The translations under genes and the position numbers were made by a program. A stretch of 64,000 nucleotides of DNA from Haladaptatus halobius (lineage in GTDB: Archaea; Halobacteriota; Halobacteria; Halobacteriales; Haladaptataceae): contig NZ_CP085336.1 in the NCBI RefSeq assembly GCF_020618475.1, positions 62,001 through 126,000 on the forward strand. Direction: 5' to 3'. Position 1 is the stretch's first letter, and the number at the start of each line of letters is the position of its first letter. Shown here in pieces: positions 18,250 to 27,613 of the stretch. The notes under the pieces were generated by a model. It was not told the origin of the DNA. It made no database searches and saw nothing but the letters and a program-made list of their open reading frames with translations.

Positions 18250-18567
18250 GTCACGGTATGTGGTGGCTCTCTCAACGCACCTTGGTCGCCTCAGCTTGCC
18301 TCAATTGCTTGATCACAATGACCGACATCCCTTAGGGGAAGACTCAAAACTATGGTGAGATCGCTGCTTAACTCGATACTTCGCCTATCTAGGACAGGCA
18401 TGCGCATCCAACCCTTGATTTGATGCGCGCCTTCTATTCAGGTCTATATTCAGAGAACCAATAAGATTCAGAAGATTGGAAATTGGTATCCAAAACGATC
18501 CACTTCTTCAAAATTATTTACACGGTATTCTCGTTGTTTACCATGATACCTATCTTAAAGAGCGTCT

Positions 18568-18963
18568 CGGCAACCGGAGTCCAAAATGTGCTTGATAACA
18601 TGGGTGATGGCCAAGTGCCGAAGCGGCTCATGGTCGCAATCGCCGACAAACAAGGCGTTTCTCAAACGGACTTACCCGAGTGATACGGGTACCCACGGAA
18701 AACCGTGTATAAATCGGTTCCAACGATTCGAAGAGGAAGCCGTCCGCAATGCAGCCCGGGATAAGCCCCGCCCGGGTCGCCCACTGAAACTCGGTCATGA
18801 GGAACAATCCGAAATCTTATAATTACTTCATAAGTCACCTGCAAATGCCGGCTACGACGCTGAAGAATGGAGTATCCCACTTGTACAACGGCTTGTCGAC
18901 GAGCAGTTCAATGTCACTTATTCATGGACGAGTGCATACCGACTGCATTCTAAAATTGAGTAA
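18568..18963 (+). mobile_element. degraded IS630-type transposase N-terminal remnant
   Basis: Pieces in shifting frames reconstruct the helix-turn-helix part of an IS630-family transposase: QNVLDNMGDGQVPKRLMVAI, a FQRFEEEAVRNAARDKPRPG segment followed by GRPLKLGHEE, then SPANAGYDAEEWSIPLVQRL and LVDEQFNVTYSWTSAYRLHS, ending at TAA 18961-18963. At least two frame changes or stops interrupt it and the DDE catalytic domain is absent. No terminal inverted repeats were identified. Confidence 0.65.
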
Positions 18964-19009
18964 TAAATTTTGAATCGCTGCTTGTGATTCCACTCATAAA
19001 ATCCAATTA

Positions 19010-19025
19010 ATTTCTATGCTAAATT
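19010..19025 (+). repeat. 16-bp direct repeat, right copy
   Basis: Exact copy of 18016-18031, 994 bases downstream. IS630 elements normally duplicate only TA, so this is not their target-site duplication. Confidence 0.8.
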
Positions 19026-19287
19026 ATAATTAAAGGTGAAAATTACCACAACGTCCTCTCCAGAAGCACACTGTTACCCATTGACAACCAGAGGCTGATT
19101 TTCTGCCGCGATTAGCGCCTTGAGGCAGACATAGTTGGCCGAGTATTGAGCAAAAGTGCCAGAAGTTGTTTTAGAGGCTTGTGATTGGGCTGACTGATTT
19201 CACTAAACGTAGATGGAAGGACAAACCTTAGTTGCACGTTGCCTTCAGCCAGCATCCATTTATAATCTCCAGATCGCTAATCACGAT

Positions 19288-21249
19288 ATGAAAATTTCAC
19301 AGCAGGATCAGCACCACATTGAGTTGAGCGCAAGTAATATCGGCGGAATCGACCATACTGACGTGGAGTTTTCCCCCGGAGTGACGGTCCTCATGGGCCG
19401 GAACGCAACCAATCGAACGTCATTTCTCCAGGCGATTATGGCGGCTCTTGGGAGTGACCAAGTGACACTCAAAGGTGATGCGGATAAAGGATCAGTCGAA
19501 CTCACAATCGACGACGAGACATATACACGCACACTCACCCGCACAAATGGCGTAATCAAGATGAGTGGCAATCCGTATCTCGACGATACAGAACTCGCCG
19601 AGCTGTTTGCCTTTTTGCTCGAGTCAAACGAAGCACGTCGGGCCGTCGCTCGCGATGATGATCTGCGTGACTTAATAATGCGTCCCGTCGACACCGATAC
19701 GATCCAAGCTGAAATCGACCGGTGTGAAACCGAAAAGCAGCAGATCGATACCGAACTCGAGACTCTGGACTCACTCAAACAGCAGCACCCTAATCTTGAG
19801 CAAAAACGGACGCGTCTCGAAACGGAAATCGAAGATAAACAGGCAGAGCTCGAAGCAAAAGAAACCGAGCTCGAGGAGGCTGATACGGATATCAGCGAGA
19901 CACGAGATGAAAAAGCCGAACTCGACGAAAAACTTGAAGAGCTCCGCGAAACCCGCTCTACGCTCGAAAGCGTTCGCTTCAAAATCAGTACTGAAGAGGA
20001 TAGTATCGAGGCGCTCAAGGACGAACTTGCTGAATTAGAGACGGAACAGGAACAGCTTCCAGATGATGCAGGTGAAACGGCCGAAATCGAGCAGGAAATC
20101 CAAACGCGTCGCGAGCGCAAACAACAGCTCAGTTCAACGCTCAGCGAATTACAAACGATCATCCAATTCAACGAAGAAATGCTCCAAGGGACGAGCCCCG
20201 ATGTGCGAAGCGCCCTCGCGCCGACGACCACCACTGATGAGGGCTCTGACGGGTCGATTACCGATCAGCTTGTCGCTGATTCTGAAACGGTTGTGTGCTG
20301 GACGTGTGGGACGGAAGTCGACAAACAAGAAATCGAAGCAACCCTCGAGCGACTTCGTACGCTTCGGCAAGATACGCTTGGCGAGCGTTCCGAATTGGAT
20401 TCCGAAATCAGCGAATTCGAACGTGAGAAATCTAACCTTGAGACGAAACAGCGTGAACGCGAGCAAACCGAGCGACGACTCTCCCAGATTAACAATGAAC
20501 TTGAGGATCGTGAAGACCGTCTTGAGGACCTTAGATCCGAACGTGCTGACCTGACCGATGATATCGAGAAACTTGAGGATGAAGTCGAAGCACTCGAACA
20601 GGAAGATTACAGTGAAGTCCTCGATCTTCACAAGGAAGCAAATCAACTTGAATTCGAACTCGAACGGCTCGAATCCGATCTGGACGATGTCGAAGCGGAA
20701 ATTGAGGAGATTGATGCGAAGCTCGCGGAACGAGAGCAACTCGAAGCACAACGCGAGGAAATTCAAGCGGAGTTGGCTGATCTCCGCACTCGCATCGAAC
20801 AAATTGAGCAGAATGCAGTCGACGAGTTCAACACCCATATGGAGACGGTGCTTGAGTTGCTTGACTATGCGAATCTCGAGCGCATTTGGATCGAACGGAC
20901 ACAGCAAGACGTCCGTGAGGGGAGACGGAAGGTCACGAAAAGTGTCTTCTCGCTCCACGTGATTCGGAGTACAGAGTCGGGAACTGCCTATGAGGACACA
21001 ATTGAGCATTTAAGTGAGAGTGAGCGTGAAGTAACCGGGCTGGTGTTCGCGCTTGCCGGATACCTAGCGCACGAGGTCTATGAGGACGTGCCGTTCATTC
21101 TGCTTGACTCGTTGGAAGCGATCGACTCGGATCGGATTGCGACGCTCGTCGATTACTTTAGCGAATATGCCGGGTATCTTGTCGCTGCCCTGTTGCCTGA
21201 GGACGCAGCCGCCCTTGACGATGCATATGAGCGAGTGACCGAGATTTAG
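19288..21249 (+). CDS. archaea-specific SMC-related protein
   Basis: About 653 residues from ATG 19288 (MKISQQDQHHIEL). The N-terminal ATPase half has a non-canonical P-loop MGRNATNRTS in place of GxxxxGKS, characteristic of this haloarchaeal group. Two long coiled coils (about 150-320 and 350-535) flank a zinc-hook CWTC (Cys337, Cys340). The C-terminal half has the ABC signature LSESE and Walker B FILLDSLEAID. Such Rad50/SMC-like proteins dimerise through the hook and act on DNA or cell-shape processes. In haloarchaea the family is often next to an rdfA gene; none is visible here. The upstream in-frame ATG at 19213 is less likely. Confidence 0.88.
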   Translation: MKISQQDQHHIELSASNIGGIDHTDVEFSPGVTVLMGRNATNRTSFLQAIMAALGSDQVTLKGDADKGSVELTIDDETYTRTLTRTNGVIKMSGNPYLDDTELAELFAFLLESNEARRAVARDDDLRDLIMRPVDTDTIQAEIDRCETEKQQIDTELETLDSLKQQHPNLEQKRTRLETEIEDKQAELEAKETELEEADTDISETRDEKAELDEKLEELRETRSTLESVRFKISTEEDSIEALKDELAELETEQEQLPDDAGETAEIEQEIQTRRERKQQLSSTLSELQTIIQFNEEMLQGTSPDVRSALAPTTTTDEGSDGSITDQLVADSETVVCWTCGTEVDKQEIEATLERLRTLRQDTLGERSELDSEISEFEREKSNLETKQREREQTERRLSQINNELEDREDRLEDLRSERADLTDDIEKLEDEVEALEQEDYSEVLDLHKEANQLEFELERLESDLDDVEAEIEEIDAKLAEREQLEAQREEIQAELADLRTRIEQIEQNAVDEFNTHMETVLELLDYANLERIWIERTQQDVREGRRKVTKSVFSLHVIRSTESGTAYEDTIEHLSESEREVTGLVFALAGYLAHEVYEDVPFILLDSLEAIDSDRIATLVDYFSEYAGYLVAALLPEDAAALDDAYERVTEI

Positions 21250-21701
21250 TTAACGCCAAAATTCTGCCACTACTTATCTAATCAAAGACAGAATTATACC
21301 TGAATAATGTATAAAATCATATTTCATTTTGCTGGCTAACCGGGAATATATTTAGTAAATATTTGTTCTCTGTAGGGAGGACATACAGTCTATACCTGGG
21401 ACGAATTCAAAGAGCCCGATAGATTTTCTGTCACGTTGACACTGGGACTGGCACTCGCTTTCGTCGGCATTCCATTGGGCGCCGCTCTCAGTATTACCGT
21501 CTCAAAGAAGTCGCCCGTGAATAGAGTAGCGTCGAGAACCACTCATCAACTCCAAACTGGCGTTATCTCTAATCGGTTCCACGAATTACGACTGTTTCGA
21601 TGGAGTATAATCTGTTTTGCTGAAACGCTCGTGTTGTGGCAGAACGAGGATTTAATTGATGGCGTAGAGGTTGCCGAAAGGATGGATGCGAAACAGGGTT
21701 C
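21250..21701. other. gene-poor stretch with a possible membrane-segment remnant
   Basis: No convincing gene. One plus-strand frame from about 21381 reads GHTVYTWDEFKEPDRFSVTL followed by a hydrophobic helix (LGLALAFVGIPLGAALSI) before losing coding character. It could be the remnant of a membrane protein gene but I cannot name it. Confidence 0.3.
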
Positions 21702-21992
21702 TCAGGCTGTTGTAACTTCTTGCCCGAGATACTGCTGTTCCCAGTCTCTTCTCGTTTCGATTTCTCGCTGGCCACGCTGAGTCAGCGTATAGATGTTCGT
21801 CCGGCGATCTTTTTCGCTCTTCTCAATCAGCCCTTTGTCGACGAGTGTATCCAGATTTGGATAGAGTCGCCCGTGATGGATTTCCGTTTCGTAGTACTCT
21901 TCGAGGTCATCTTTGATGGCAAGTCCGTGTGGATCGTCCAACCCCATCACGGCGTACAAGAGGTCACGTTGAAAGCCAGTCAGATCGTGCAT
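21702..21992 (-). CDS. PadR-family transcriptional regulator
   Basis: A 96-residue winged-helix protein from ATG 21992 (MHDLTGFQRDLLYAVMGLDD). DPHGLAIKDDLEEYYETEIH and HGRLYPNLDTLVDKGLIEKS are the PadR signature, followed by the wing DRRTNIYTLTQRGQREIE. This is the short haloarchaeal form lacking the C-terminal dimerisation helix bundle. Stand-alone; target unknown. Confidence 0.88.
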   Translation of the reverse strand: MHDLTGFQRDLLYAVMGLDDPHGLAIKDDLEEYYETEIHHGRLYPNLDTLVDKGLIEKSEKDRRTNIYTLTQRGQREIETRRDWEQQYLGQEVTTA

Positions 21993-22471
21993 TGTTCTCC
22001 CACTATTTATTGTCACGTATTCATAAAATCAGTTACGGTATGTTGGAGGTCATCGGCTGACCAGTTGGCTGCAGATGGTCTCGATAAATCTTCGGTGGAC
22101 TCCGGTCAGAAACCAGAGTCCGAATTCACGAGACACTTACAACGATGGTAGTGACGTGGGAACAGCAGGGACTCGATCCACCTGATTAATTGACGTCGGT
22201 GCTCGGAGGACAACGGCCGGATTCACAAATAGAGGCATCTACGAGGAAAATCCGCTAAACAGGCACTGCTAGATTGAAACCTTCTGTTCGAGTGCTGTGA
22301 TCGGTGGGTGATTCTCCAGTGCTTGGTGGCTCCCGCTAAATACAGAGGTTGTATCTCGTATTCAATAGGCGCTCGATTTAGAGGTGATGTGGTGAACAAG
22401 CCAGTCATCTGATCTGCAATCCGAACGAGAATCCCAATACAGGAGCATCCGTCCCACTATTTATCAATAGT
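21993..22471. other. intergenic region without a recognised gene
   Basis: About 480 bases with only short overlapping open frames on both strands; I see no family signature, RNA gene or repeat. Confidence 0.4.
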
Positions 22472-23128
22472 TCAGCTACGTATCAGTCCTAATTTCTGTG
22501 CTGTGGGGAGATTCCAGTCGTACGTAACTGCTACTAACCGTGTCCCAACGGTCACTACCGCACACATTACGGCAGCGGTGCTCCCCACAGTTCCCACACT
22601 CATCGCTACCCAGTACGTACTCCCGCCCAACACTGCACAACTCGCATAGAAATCGTCAAAGAGGATAAACGGAGAGCGATCGAGAAGAATATCTGCAAAA
22701 GCACCGCCTCCCACTGCGTTGATTGTTGCGATAGCGACGACACCAAATGCTGAAACGTTCGCCTCGGTTGCGACGATAGCACCAGTTGTAGCAAAGGCAG
22801 CGAGCCCGATAGCGTCCGAGACGAGAGTAATTGGATGGGTATCCGGAGACGGTAGGACGGCGCTTAACGCAATCGCTAAGCCGACTCCAAGCAGACCCAA
22901 ACTGATTTCGATTGGTGACTGAAGTGCTAGTGGGACTCGACTCACAAGGAGATCCCGTGTCGTCCCACCAGCAAATGCCATCGCCAGACCAACGACGGTA
23001 ATCCCGAATAGATCGAACTTCTCACGGATTGCCTTAGCCGATCCGACAAGTGCAAACGCGATCAAGCCGATCGTGTTCATAACAGCAAATGGATCGCCGA
23101 ACAGAACTGTGATGAGATTCCGAATCAC
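22472..23128 (-). CDS. TRIC-type cation channel family protein (UPF0126)
   Basis: A 218-residue membrane protein with about seven hydrophobic segments and an internal duplication. Each half ends in a glycine-rich re-entrant motif: AFAGGTTRDLLVSRVP in the first, AVGGGAFADILLDRSP in the second. Prokaryotic TRIC homologues form trimers that conduct monovalent cations. It stands alone between two regulators with no operon partner. Start ATG 23128 places the first hydrophobic helix at the usual distance. Confidence 0.9.
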   Translation of the reverse strand: MIRNLITVLFGDPFAVMNTIGLIAFALVGSAKAIREKFDLFGITVVGLAMAFAGGTTRDLLVSRVPLALQSPIEISLGLLGVGLAIALSAVLPSPDTHPITLVSDAIGLAAFATTGAIVATEANVSAFGVVAIATINAVGGGAFADILLDRSPFILFDDFYASCAVLGGSTYWVAMSVGTVGSTAAVMCAVVTVGTRLVAVTYDWNLPTAQKLGLIRS

Positions 23129-23244
23129 TGTCTTCGCCTATGTGACCAAATATCTTGAGCACTGCGATGTCAGTAGTGATGTGTGGGATATTGGACGGTG
23201 TAAGCAGTATGCGACTAACCACCGTTTCTGAAAGCATCGCGAGT

Positions 23245-23811
23245 CTATGCGAGCCAGTCTTCGCCCCACTCGTCTAATGCATCGAATACGGGACAAAGCG
23301 CACTGCCTTTCTCGGTCAGGGTGTAGTAGCTTGCGACCGGCGATTCGAACTCCTTTCGGTTCTCGATGAACCCTTCCTCCTCCAAATCATCAAGCACACG
23401 CGAGAGTGTGTAGGAGCTCGCGCCCGTTGAGCGCTTGAGTTCGTTGAATCGCTTTTCACCGTCACGTAGGTCGTTGAGGACGATGAGCTTCCTCTTCGCC
23501 CCCATCTCTTCGACAGCCTCGACGACGTTGCAGACGCCCGCGGGCTTGTGCCAGAAGTCGCCTGCCTCGACGTGGACTTCCTTGCTATCTTGAACACGTA
23601 CGCACTCTCCCTCGAGTAATACTCCACACTGCTCTTCCGGATGACTTGGTAGGTCGCCTTCGGAGTGCAGGTCGATACTCACGATTGACAGCATTGAGTT
23701 ACTGCCGGGGAAGATCTCCGCATGCAATCCCTCTCCGAGTACGCGTGAAAGCCCTGAATCGTCTTCACGGAGATTGTGAACCCAGTCCGGTAACTGAGGA
23801 TCGTCTTCCAT
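23245..23811 (-). CDS. cupin-HxlR winged-helix fusion protein
   Basis: A 188-residue protein in two parts. Residues about 25-95 resemble a cupin barrel (SIVSIDLHSEGDLPSHPEEQ, GVLLEGECVRV, VEAGDFWHKPAG). Residues about 96-187 are an HxlR-type winged helix (CNVVEAVEEMGAKRKLIVLN, DGEKRFNELKRSTGASSYTL, YYTLTEKGSALCPVFDALDE). The junction VCNVVEAV corresponds to the CPVVEAVE start of HxlR proteins and falls where the cupin would have its last metal histidine. The cupin keeps only one of the usual histidines, so metal binding is doubtful. It probably acts as a DNA-binding regulator with a ligand-sensing or vestigial N-terminus. Confidence 0.8.
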   Translation of the reverse strand: MEDDPQLPDWVHNLREDDSGLSRVLGEGLHAEIFPGSNSMLSIVSIDLHSEGDLPSHPEEQCGVLLEGECVRVQDSKEVHVEAGDFWHKPAGVCNVVEAVEEMGAKRKLIVLNDLRDGEKRFNELKRSTGASSYTLSRVLDDLEEEGFIENRKEFESPVASYYTLTEKGSALCPVFDALDEWGEDWLA

Positions 23812-23926
23812 GTATCCCTATCTTGTTGGCTTATCTGATAACGACTTTTGGTTTCTGTAGCGCCCCCCTGTTCACGACAGGACCTCCTGCGGACGTCGTG
23901 GGTCTACAGTAAAGACCAAGAGTGGG

Positions 23927-24150
23927 TCACAGACCTGCCGTCCGGAGGTCGATTACAGTGATGACGCCCACACAGAGCGCGATTAGGATATTCTCCATTC
24001 GAGCCATAACAATCGCAGTAAAACCTGCTGCCGTCCACTCTGCTGGCCCACCAGCGAGGATTTCGAGGAATACCGCGCGACAGTCCGGCGAGCCAAGTGG
24101 AGTATCTGCTCAACGAACCGCAGTAACTGCGACTTTGGGAGGACCTGCAT
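23927..24150 (-). pseudogene. AzlD-like membrane protein remnant
   Basis: The minus strand reads GPPKVAVTAVR, a TGA, then FLEILAGGPAEWTAAGFTAI and VMARMENILIALCVGVITV before a stop at 23927. The second part resembles the last two helices of AzlD-type branched-chain amino-acid export subunits (an xxRTENVLLALxxG pattern). There is no start and a stop lies inside. Family assignment is by eye and tentative. Confidence 0.4.
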
Positions 24151-24568
24151 CCAGTCAACCTACCGGCTGAATCTGTAACTCTCCGAGAATTTCGATGGAG
24201 CCATGCAGCTAAAATATCTAAGTCCCTCCGACTATGTTTGGTAGAATTGAGAAAGAAACGGAAGTCGGTTCACCTGTTTCCATCTAACTTAGAACGATCT
24301 CATGCATTGAGAGGGCCAGTCGCAACTTCTGCGATCAAGGCCAAGTCCTAACTACATCATGCATAGAGGTCTAAGAAGCTGTGGTGACGGACTTCCAATC
24401 TAAAAGAGGCAAGCCTTCATTAGGATAGTCCGCGATGTTCATCGTGACTGGAGTAACTGACGCTGCTCAGGGAAGAAGATAACTAACCCACTAAACAATG
24501 CGAAAGGTTGTCCGTTATCCGAGAGTCGTGTTTGGTCCTCTGCTTGAATCATTGAGGGAGTCAAGACA
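24151..24568. other. intergenic region without a recognised gene
   Basis: About 420 bases lacking coding features on either strand, upstream of the hypothetical gene at 24569. Confidence 0.4.
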
Positions 24569-25159
24569 ATGAAACCCAAAAACAATTCAATATTCAAAGT
24601 AAGTCCGTTGAATAGAAAAGGAAACTACGTCTCATTGTTAGAATCTACTTGGAAGGAACACGGCCTGATCTCCGTAACAGATGGTGGTATCAGCAGTAGC
24701 ATACAACTGATCACATCGGATGACACGATTGTCTCTGAAAAAGCAATTACTACAAAGGCAATAGCACCTTTCGATGAGATATTTGAATGGAAGTTCCTTC
24801 GAGACACGATGATTCGTCCAGATGGAATTCTTGAACCCATTCCCCGACACTACGCTGCAAAGGTTGCTGGGTCAATTATTCGGTTTGTTGAAGATCTTCG
24901 TTTAGGAACGATAGTTCTAGCGAACTTTGATAACCATCTCATCCCTGGTATTGTTACTGGCCCGTGTCAATATCGCTCAAATTCGGCTCTGACTAACGTT
25001 GCACCGACTCATGTATTCCAGCGGGATGTTCGGTGGTTAGATCCTGAGGAGAATGTGGTAGAGGATCTATCGATTGATGAATATTTATTTGATTCTCATT
25101 CCAATATGGTTCCTGCCAAGGAATTATCTGTTGCAGAGGCGTTGTGTGAAGTCGGATAG
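24569..25159 (+). CDS. hypothetical protein with an EVE/PUA-like beta-barrel resemblance
   Basis: A 196-residue protein of unassigned family. The central part (about 110-155: GTIVLANFDNHLIPGIVTGP followed by a VFQRDVRWLDP end) recalls the small beta-barrel of EVE/PUA-like nucleic-acid-binding domains and restriction-enzyme N-termini, where a GxIVxxxxxxxLxGxVTGPxxY pattern is followed by HxRxVxWL. This is pattern resemblance only. Its base composition is more AT-rich than most genes here, suggesting a different origin. The downstream hydrolase is on the same strand about 150 bases further on. Confidence 0.55.
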   Translation: MKPKNNSIFKVSPLNRKGNYVSLLESTWKEHGLISVTDGGISSSIQLITSDDTIVSEKAITTKAIAPFDEIFEWKFLRDTMIRPDGILEPIPRHYAAKVAGSIIRFVEDLRLGTIVLANFDNHLIPGIVTGPCQYRSNSALTNVAPTHVFQRDVRWLDPEENVVEDLSIDEYLFDSHSNMVPAKELSVAEALCEVG

Positions 25160-25304
25160 TCTTCCGAATCTCCTAATCAAAATCATAATCGAGTTCGTTA
25201 AAAACCGTATGTCTATAAGAGAAAAATTCATACGGGACAACAATGAACTTCCTACACTAGCCGGTTCCAGGACTATTATATCAGTTCAATACCTCTCTCA
25301 ACTC

Positions 25305-26291
25305 GTGATTGTCGACGCAATCCAGTTGAGCAATACGGAGTTCGAGGGAAAGAATAATACCTATCTGCTCCGCGGTGACGAGATCGCGCTCATCGATACA
25401 GGTGTCTCAACACCACAAACAGAAAATGCACTTCGGACAGGACTTGCCGACCATGGCCTGACTGTGACTGATCTCGATCACATCTTCTTGACACACTTAC
25501 ATGAGGATCATATTGGCCTTGCAGGTACCTTGCAACGTGAGAGTGGGGCAACCGTCCATGCGCACTCCGCAGATGCACCACTAATTGCACGTAAGTCAGA
25601 GGCGGTTGACCAATTCCGTCAGACACAACACAAATTCTTTGACCGCTGGGGGATGCCGACAACTGCACGCCGTGAACTACTGGACTTCTTTAAACATCAT
25701 GACAAACTTCGTGGTGAACCTGCCGATTTAACCACACACACTGACGGTGATGTTATCACTGTCGGTAATAAACAGCTCACTGTCGTCCATACACCGGGAC
25801 ATACTGCTGGTCATATCGGCTATGCATTCGAAGATAAAGACGGAACGGCGTTGTTTGCTGGCGATGCACTATTACCCCATTATACGCCAAACGTTGGCGG
25901 AGCAGACGTACGCGTATCGCATCCGCTTGATTCATATCTTACGACACTCTCTCGTATTCAAGATGCTGACTTTGAGCGAGCGTATCCCGGGCACCGCCAT
26001 CTCATTACCGATCCGGCAGCACGAGCGCAAGAGATTATCGATCACCATCACGAGCGGAGTCAACGCGTTATCGAAGTGCTCAATAAGTATACCGCTGCCG
26101 ACGCATGGACAGTCAGTGCGGAACTGTTTGGCGATCTCAGTGGGGTTCACATTCTTCACGGCCCAGGTGAAGCTTACGCACACCTCCATCATCTCACTAA
26201 AAATGGTGTTCTAACCGAGGACGACGGTGCATATGCGACGAAATCGGACACAAAACATCATCTTAAAGATCTCTTTAACGAGATTGAGTAA
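25305..26291 (+). CDS. metallo-beta-lactamase fold hydrolase
   Basis: About 328 residues. GTG at 25305 is preferred because the paralogue at 45359 begins at the equivalent position; an in-frame ATG at 25209 is an alternative. Zinc ligands appear in LTHLHEDHIGL (HxHxDH), HTPGHTAGH and FAGDALLP, and the C-terminal winged extension (ELFGDLSGVHILHGPGEAYA) matches the paralogue. Members of this glyoxalase-II-like branch hydrolyse thioesters or lactones. Its position at the edge of the CoA-thioester island suggests an acyl-CoA or lactone substrate, unproven. Confidence 0.85.
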   Translation: MIVDAIQLSNTEFEGKNNTYLLRGDEIALIDTGVSTPQTENALRTGLADHGLTVTDLDHIFLTHLHEDHIGLAGTLQRESGATVHAHSADAPLIARKSEAVDQFRQTQHKFFDRWGMPTTARRELLDFFKHHDKLRGEPADLTTHTDGDVITVGNKQLTVVHTPGHTAGHIGYAFEDKDGTALFAGDALLPHYTPNVGGADVRVSHPLDSYLTTLSRIQDADFERAYPGHRHLITDPAARAQEIIDHHHERSQRVIEVLNKYTAADAWTVSAELFGDLSGVHILHGPGEAYAHLHHLTKNGVLTEDDGAYATKSDTKHHLKDLFNEIE

Positions 26292-26411
26292 TTTCAAACA
26301 TATTCCACTCGATTGCACCCTCCATTGAGGTAGACTACAAGATCTCAAACGAGTACTCGGACTGATGGTTTGGCCAAGATTTTTGGTAACGAGGGGCAAT
26401 GAATTAGTTTG

Positions 26412-26855
26412 ATGAGGGAATTTTACTACGACGATATTGATGTCGGTGAAGTTCACGAACTTGGGAGTTTTACGGCCGAACGAAAGGAACAATTAGAATT
26501 CGCAGAACAGTGGCACCCAGAACTACTCCCCCGTGACGAAGAAGTGTCTATGGACACACTACAAAATGACATCATCGTGAATGGCTTGTATATCGCGAGC
26601 TCGTGTATGCGTTTATTGGTGGACCGGTTTTTGAACGATACTGCGTCGCTTGGATCGTTCGGCCTTGATGAAATACGGTGGCCAAATCCTGTTAAACCAG
26701 GAGACACAGTGAATGTAAAATGTCTAATTACTGAAAAAACAGCATCAAAATCACACGATGATCGAGGATACATAGAGATCGAAGTGCTGGGAACAAACGA
26801 AGATGACGATGAAGTAGTATTCTGGCGTGGAACGAATATTTTTTCACGCAAATAA
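26412..26855 (+). CDS. MaoC-like hotdog protein lacking the hydratase dyad
   Basis: A 147-residue single-hotdog protein starting MREFYYDDIDVGEVHELGSF. The helix segment IIVNGLYIASSCMRLLVDRF and strand RWPNPVKPGDTVNVKC are typical of MaoC dehydratase-like proteins. In active R-specific hydratases the Asp and His lie in a DPxxxH pattern; aligned here (WHPELLPRDE) these positions are His and Pro. It may therefore bind acyl-CoA or act as a thioesterase or subunit rather than a hydratase. On the same strand as the upstream hydrolase, 120 bases away. Confidence 0.75.
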   Translation: MREFYYDDIDVGEVHELGSFTAERKEQLEFAEQWHPELLPRDEEVSMDTLQNDIIVNGLYIASSCMRLLVDRFLNDTASLGSFGLDEIRWPNPVKPGDTVNVKCLITEKTASKSHDDRGYIEIEVLGTNEDDDEVVFWRGTNIFSRK

Positions 26856-27000
26856 TCGTTGACTCTTTTGCGTATGATGGTGGAGGTAGAGATCAAGACC
26901 AATGTCAGACATCGCTCTGGAAGTGAATTTACTGTAAACCCAGAAGATCGGTTCAGCGACTGGCACGTCGATGATGCTAATAAAACTCAAAATCAAGGTA

Positions 27001-27506
27001 CTATTCAAATCGACCAGTTTCCTTATAACTCCGACCGAAGTCAACGTAGTGTTGATGAACTCGCGATATCTCTTGTTTCTGGTTCTCAGTCAAAGGCCGT
27101 GTTTGAGCAGGGGCTCCGTATACTAGGTGCCCTTCTGGAATTGTTTGATCCTGCAGGACGACGCTTCCCGCCGCGACTAAGCAGTTCGACTCGACGGTTG
27201 CACCATGGAGAACTGTACTTTGCATCCCAATAAGTGCATGGTTCTTGACCGTTGCATAATCAATAACTGCATTGTGGCCGATGGATACTTCATCCCCAAT
27301 CGATGCCCATGGAGCATCGTGAATTCTTGTATGTTGCACTCTTCGCCAACTGTCGTTGGATTATTCTTTTCATCACCACGTAAACAAACGAAAGGCCAAA
27401 GACTGGACCGTTCTCCTACTGTAACATCTCCAATCAAATATGACATCTTTGAAACAAATGCAGACTCAGCTACTTTTGGCTCCATGCCGAAAATCGCTTC
27501 TTGCAT
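27001..27506 (-). pseudogene. gamma-class carbonic anhydrase-like protein, frameshifted
   Basis: A left-handed beta-helix protein in two frames. From ATG 27506: MQEAIFGMEPKVAESAFVSK, LIGDVTVGERSSLWPFVCLR, VGEECNIQEFTMLHG. The reading then needs a one-base shift at the CCC run 27306-27308 (GGG on the coding strand) to continue ASIGDEVSIGHNAVIDYATV through LVAAGSVVLQDQTIPEGHLV to the stop at 27001. One missing G restores a perfect hexapeptide-repeat protein of normal length, so this is either a fresh frameshift or a homopolymer read error. Members are zinc enzymes or PaaY-type thioesterase/carbonic anhydrase proteins. Confidence 0.8.
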
Positions 27507-27613
27507 ATTCTGACTAACACTGACCAAGTGATAAAGTCTTATCGACGGATAAGCGAGGATGTCTTTACTGTGGTTGTTATTCAAGCGAGTTCATTATCAG
27601 TTTACTCAGGTTG

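Noticed and set aside
19308..20234. Long Ser/Arg-rich minus-strand open frame (308 codons)
   Set aside because: It is antisense to the coiled-coil region of the SMC-related gene; its Ser-rich composition is an artefact of Glu-rich codons read backwards.
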